A stretch of 64,000 nucleotides of DNA from an uncultured Bacteroidales bacterium (lineage in GTDB: Bacteria; Bacteroidota; Bacteroidia; Bacteroidales; UBA932). The translations under genes and the position numbers were made by a program. Each line of letters begins with the position of its first letter. Positions within the stretch are counted from its first letter, which is position 1. Where the stretch lies: assembly GCA_944323825.1 (NCBI GenBank), contig CALUTY010000005.1, positions 147,497 through 211,496 on the forward strand, in the 5' to 3' direction. The notes below the pieces were generated by a model. That model was not told where the DNA came from and did not search any database. It saw nothing but the letters and a program-made list of their open reading frames with translations. Below, one piece after another: positions 61,171 to 64,000 of the stretch.

Positions 61171-61924
61171 AGTCATCTTGTTGCACCAAATCATAGAATA
61201 TTTCAGGATAATATATCCTCCACTTACTGTCAAACTTCGTGCAGGCTTCGGAGGAGGCCAGCAGTTTTGAGCCGACATTGTCCTTTTCACGGCAACAGTC
61301 AAAGAAATCCTTGCTCAACCGAAGCCTGTCCCCATAATGTTCAAGGACAAATCCTGTCTTCTTATATAACGTAGCCTTGTTGTAGTCTTCCAATATCTCC
61401 AGAAGCCGATTTTCATCAAGATACTGCACTGACCGGATGCTTTGCAGCAATTCTTCTGTCCCACCGCTCCTGTCGATTCTGTCAATGCAGTCAATGACCG
61501 TCCGTTCAAGGGTAGTGACCTTGACATTTCCGGACATCAACGGTGTCGTAATACCTTTTTCAGAGCCGCTGCCGCAATAGCGGTATGTCCTACCGTCAAA
61601 CTCAAAATCATTGAACCGACTTTCACTCGACACATAGACATCGTAGAACATCTGGTTGGCAAGCCCATAGTATTCCAATGCCGAATGATATGAGATATAT
61701 GATGACGGAGTTATCGAGGAACCGATTTCAGACCAGTCCGCCAGAATATGTCCCGTGGCAGGATTTGTGACGCCGTACAGATTCCTCCGGACCTTGCAGA
61801 CAAGACCTTTATCCACATAATTCCTGAGCAGTTCGGATGCGGCACCTTTCTTCCCGAGGACATTGGCGGCTTCCTCCAAAGTGAATAGTTTCAGATTATG
61901 CAATTTTATCAGATACTCATGCAT
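61157..61924 (-). CDS. AbiEi-type antitoxin
   Basis: A 255-residue AbiEi family protein: N-terminal helix-turn-helix (FTLEEAANVLGKKGAASELLRNYVDKGLVCKVRRNLYGV), then SYISYHSALEYYGLANQ and VKVTTLERTVIDCIDRI. It neutralises AbiEii without direct contact (type IV behaviour in known cases) and represses its own promoter. ATG 61924 is preferred; an upstream TTG is also in frame. The -7 box at 61942 fits. Confidence 0.85.
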   Translation of the reverse strand: MHEYLIKLHNLKLFTLEEAANVLGKKGAASELLRNYVDKGLVCKVRRNLYGVTNPATGHILADWSEIGSSITPSSYISYHSALEYYGLANQMFYDVYVSSESRFNDFEFDGRTYRYCGSGSEKGITTPLMSGNVKVTTLERTVIDCIDRIDRSGGTEELLQSIRSVQYLDENRLLEILEDYNKATLYKKTGFVLEHYGDRLRLSKDFFDCCREKDNVGSKLLASSEACTKFDSKWRIYYPEIFYDLVQQDDYEIV

Positions 61925-61941
61925 TTTGACCAAATTTTACA

Positions 61942-61991
61942 CAAAATTAAATAAAAATATTGAACTTCGGGTAAATTTTGGCTATATTGAA
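61942..61991 (-). promoter_or_regulatory. AbiE promoter and possible operator
   Basis: Minus-strand TAATTTTG (61949-61942) lies 18 bp from the AbiEi ATG. ATATTGAA occurs twice upstream, at 61957 and 61984, 27 bp apart, and TTTTG/CAAAA inverted bits surround the -7 box. AbiEi proteins are known to bind repeats in their promoters, so these may be the sites. Confidence 0.45.
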
Positions 61992-62085
61992 AGTGACTAA
62001 ACCGGTCTTTTAATATTATCCATGACCTGTTTGCTAATCTCTATGTTGATTTCCGTCTCGAACGTCCGGACATATATGAAGTCCG

Positions 62086-62475
62086 TTATGGCAAACTTCG
62101 TGTGGTCAAAAAGACAGCATCACACAGTTCCTGTCTATCTTCTACCTGCACCGGATGAAATTCCGGATAATTATTTGACAGAAAACATTTTGCTGTCAAT
62201 TTGATTTCATCACCCAATGTATTGTTACCCTTGACAGTATCCCATATACGATGTGCCCTGTCATACATTTCTTTGAGAGCACTGCGCAGAGCATCGTTAA
62301 AGGCAATTATATCGGGGAGGATATCCCCCTGACGGGCAAGGGCCTTTTTGTTGATCAGATTTTTTCTCCAGTCAAGCAGGCAGTCACAATCTGGATATAT
62401 CATCCTCTTGTCATTGTATGTCAGAAGAATCCGATCTTCTATCAGCTGTATTTCAGTATCATGTATATCAAGCAT
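62086..62475 (-). CDS. Unknown 129-residue protein
   Basis: A small soluble protein that follows the PDDEXK_4 gene in the same direction, with a gap of 63 bp and no promoter seen. Segments such as EIQLIEDRILLTYNDKRMIYPDCDCLLDWRKNLINKKALARQG and ALKEMYDRAHRIWDTVKGNN suggest a helical C-terminus. No family is recognised. It may be a partner or immunity factor of the nuclease, which is only a guess from position. Confidence 0.5.
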   Translation of the reverse strand: MLDIHDTEIQLIEDRILLTYNDKRMIYPDCDCLLDWRKNLINKKALARQGDILPDIIAFNDALRSALKEMYDRAHRIWDTVKGNNTLGDEIKLTAKCFLSNNYPEFHPVQVEDRQELCDAVFLTTRSLP

Positions 62476-62538
62476 ACAGTTTTACCAATGATTTCAATCA
62501 ACACAATCCATCACTTTATTTCGTTCATGTTTAATGGC

Positions 62539-63726
62539 TTATTTTGTGAAATCCAACTTCAGCAATGCGCTCCTCATCTCATCGACTTCTTCTTGCTCAA
62601 AGTATTCTGAATGATTCTCCATATATGCGATTATTTCTTTCCAATGATCTTTCCAGGCAGGCACGTATGCAAGCACATGGTACTCCTGACCATTTACGGC
62701 TATTTTGAATCGCTCGCCATAATTGTCCTTGACATCCTTCAGCATGTCGCCCGTATAAATAAGATGCGCACTACCTTTTTGTGAAGAAATTAAAGATTTC
62801 GGGAACAATTTTGTCATATCATCGTAATTCTGAACATTGTTCCGAATCGCAATGCGCTCAATAAGCGGGAAAACCAATGTTTTCAGAATTTCCCCGCCAT
62901 TATGCTTCGCTAACTGAACTGATATCTTTCTTCCGCATTCTTTCGCTTTCCGCGCGTCCGCAGTGTCATTCGTATCAGCATTCAAGATATCCAACATATC
63001 TGAAATATACGGTCCATACTGATTGAAAAATTTTTCAATCTCTGCTTTCATATTCATATCCAAAGCCATAATTTCTCGTTTATTTGATTCTCTTGTAGGC
63101 AACGACAATGCCTTTATATATGATTCTACAAATCTTTTCAGGGACTCGCTCACACCCGATTCCCCTATCAACGGTAAAAATATACCGTCATACAGATCCT
63201 GATATGTTATATGGACAAAATGAGGACAAGAACAAGTTTGCGTATCAGTTACAGGTGTCAGAAACAAATATACGGTAGGTTCTTCTTCAATGGAATAATG
63301 GGAATAATATTTGGATGTCTGGTCATTGCTCTCTTTCGCATATACCTTGTTTTCCAGTACTATACGCAACTTTTCAATTCCACAGCCTGCCAGTTTCGCC
63401 ATCATGACAATGTCGCACCGCCCATCAACGACACCGACTTCGGTTTTTACATCAAGACCCTGCACATTTAAACTGCTCTTGCCAATTTTATTCAGAACTT
63501 TTCTGCAATCATGGTTTTCCGAAGAGCGGCCCATGATCACATGTAATAAATTTTCAATGCTGCCATGCCTAGATGATTCCCGGAATATATGTGCCAAAGC
63601 ATGACTGTGAGACAATTCTCGCCTCTCCACCCCATATATTTCCATATCGGACGGAACATCCAACTTCGCTTTCCATCCGTCCATAATCTTCTGCAATTCA
63701 GAAATTTTTGAATTATCCATTTTCAT
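62539..63726 (-). CDS. PDDEXK_4 nuclease-superfamily protein
   Basis: A 395-residue protein of the PD-(D/E)XK family PF14281. N-terminal ERRELSHSHALAHIF is the family start; the catalytic pattern is in GRCDIVMMAKL (Asp) and IVLENKVYAKESNDQTSKYY (ExK) near residues 105-140; VHITYQDLYDGIFLPL follows. The C-terminal half is helical and probably binds a partner or DNA. The family is frequent in defence islands and phages. ATG 63726 is 5 bp past the zinc-ribbon gene stop. Confidence 0.85.
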   Translation of the reverse strand: MKMDNSKISELQKIMDGWKAKLDVPSDMEIYGVERRELSHSHALAHIFRESSRHGSIENLLHVIMGRSSENHDCRKVLNKIGKSSLNVQGLDVKTEVGVVDGRCDIVMMAKLAGCGIEKLRIVLENKVYAKESNDQTSKYYSHYSIEEEPTVYLFLTPVTDTQTCSCPHFVHITYQDLYDGIFLPLIGESGVSESLKRFVESYIKALSLPTRESNKREIMALDMNMKAEIEKFFNQYGPYISDMLDILNADTNDTADARKAKECGRKISVQLAKHNGGEILKTLVFPLIERIAIRNNVQNYDDMTKLFPKSLISSQKGSAHLIYTGDMLKDVKDNYGERFKIAVNGQEYHVLAYVPAWKDHWKEIIAYMENHSEYFEQEEVDEMRSALLKLDFTK

Positions 63727-63731
63727 CCAAA

Positions 63732-63977
63732 TCAATAAATGAGACGATTGCCAATGTCGTAGTGTTCTCCAAATATATCAGTTATACCATGATGTCTAAT
63801 ATATTCATCATTAGTGATTATCATGCCATCGTATTTGCACAGGTTCTGCTTGCGTGAACAATCAGGACAAAAACAATACTCTGTGCCACACTTGTCACAC
63901 CTGTATTGTGCGAATTGCACAAGACCCCTAAATTTTGCTCCACATTGCGAGCAAGTCATTGTTTCCTGTATAAGCAT
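63732..63977 (-). CDS. Small zinc-ribbon protein
   Basis: An 81-residue protein with several CxxC pairs: CSQCG, CDKCG, then CFCPDC and a later Cys, enough for one or two zinc ribbons in residues 8-50. The tail (NDEYIRHHGITDIFGEHYDIGNRL) is unassigned. It is the first gene of the leftward unit before the PDDEXK_4 gene. The start is uncertain: an ATG at 63977 or one at 63959; both lie after the -7 box at the window edge. It could recruit the nuclease to DNA or RNA. Confidence 0.7.
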   Translation of the reverse strand: MLIQETMTCSQCGAKFRGLVQFAQYRCDKCGTEYCFCPDCSRKQNLCKYDGMIITNDEYIRHHGITDIFGEHYDIGNRLIY

Positions 63978-63992
63978 AATCTTCTTTTTGTG

Positions 63993-64000
63993 CAAAATTA
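63993..64000 (-). promoter_or_regulatory. Candidate -7 box at the right edge
   Basis: Minus-strand TAATTTTG at the very edge of the window. The -33 part is outside. It would serve the zinc-ribbon and PDDEXK_4 genes. Confidence 0.4.

Noticed and set aside
62022..62204. A 60-codon plus-strand frame between AbiE and the 129-residue gene
   Set aside because: It overlaps the 129-residue gene antisense, has no promoter and no recognisable protein features.
1..64000. CRISPR arrays, tRNA, rRNA and insertion sequences
   Set aside because: No regularly spaced repeats, cloverleaf-like segment, rRNA signature or transposase was seen in any intergenic stretch or frame; short structured RNAs could still be missed by eye.

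Overview
The window is a 64 kb stretch of a Bacteroidales-type genome. The evidence is family content (DUF4293, DUF4290, DUF3822, FISUMP-domain lipoprotein, the KQGKS form of the FtsK Walker A, FabK as the enoyl reductase here) and many copies of the Bacteroidota -7 promoter box TAnnTTTG upstream of genes; Shine-Dalgarno sequences are mostly absent. The genus cannot be fixed from this sequence. No rRNA, tRNA, CRISPR array, integrase or insertion sequence was seen.

From 1 to about 48.3 kb the content is ordinary chromosomal housekeeping. In order: an AI-2E family permease cut by the window edge, an esterase and a nucleoside phosphorylase; a LytTR membrane regulator facing a type II fatty acid synthesis operon (fabH-fabK-fabF-fabZ) closed by a shared terminator; a leftward run mazG-tcdA-GNAT-prfA-queuosine transporter-queC-queF-thioesterase, with a good candidate preQ1-I riboswitch directly before the transporter; a CoA transferase, ybaK, rsmD-DUF3822; a rightward run DHH phosphoesterase, two FKBP-type lipoproteins, MATE pump, cytidylate-kinase-like protein and serine hydrolase; the leftward acid-kinase cluster ackA-ptb-buk; a short ComEC, ApbE, a FISUMP lipoprotein, lemA-TPM-TPM, a LolA-like protein, FtsK, DUF4290; an EmrAB-TolC-type tripartite pump with a structured leader; a secreted GH65 enzyme; and a class II UvrA.

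From 48.4 to 59 kb lies the most interesting part: ten full-length genes in one direction, most closely packed or overlapping. They encode an AlbA-WYL fusion protein, a WYL regulator, a calcineurin-like phosphoesterase, a RecA/DnaB-like protein that has lost its Walker A, an unknown 126-residue protein, a PD-(D/E)XK-like protein in AT-rich DNA, a beta-CASP (RNase J-like) metallo-beta-lactamase protein, an unknown 198-residue protein, the RNA ligase RtcB and the release-factor homologue PrfH. A von Willebrand A protein follows under its own promoter, which carries a perfect 14-bp palindrome. RtcB and PrfH share an ATGA overlap. I read the set as an RNA-damage response that senses injury, trims or heals RNA ends, reseals the RNA and frees stalled peptide from damaged ribosomes. 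RtcB-PrfH pairs are known; the full assembly here, with the degenerate RecA-like protein, the AlbA-WYL fusion and two unrecognised proteins, looks poorly described.

The last 4-5 kb is AT-richer and defence-flavoured: an AbiE-type toxin-antitoxin pair and a leftward group of a zinc-ribbon protein, a PDDEXK_4 nuclease-family protein and a small unknown protein. Together with the RNA-repair genes, 48-64 kb looks like a defence or stress island next to core genes.
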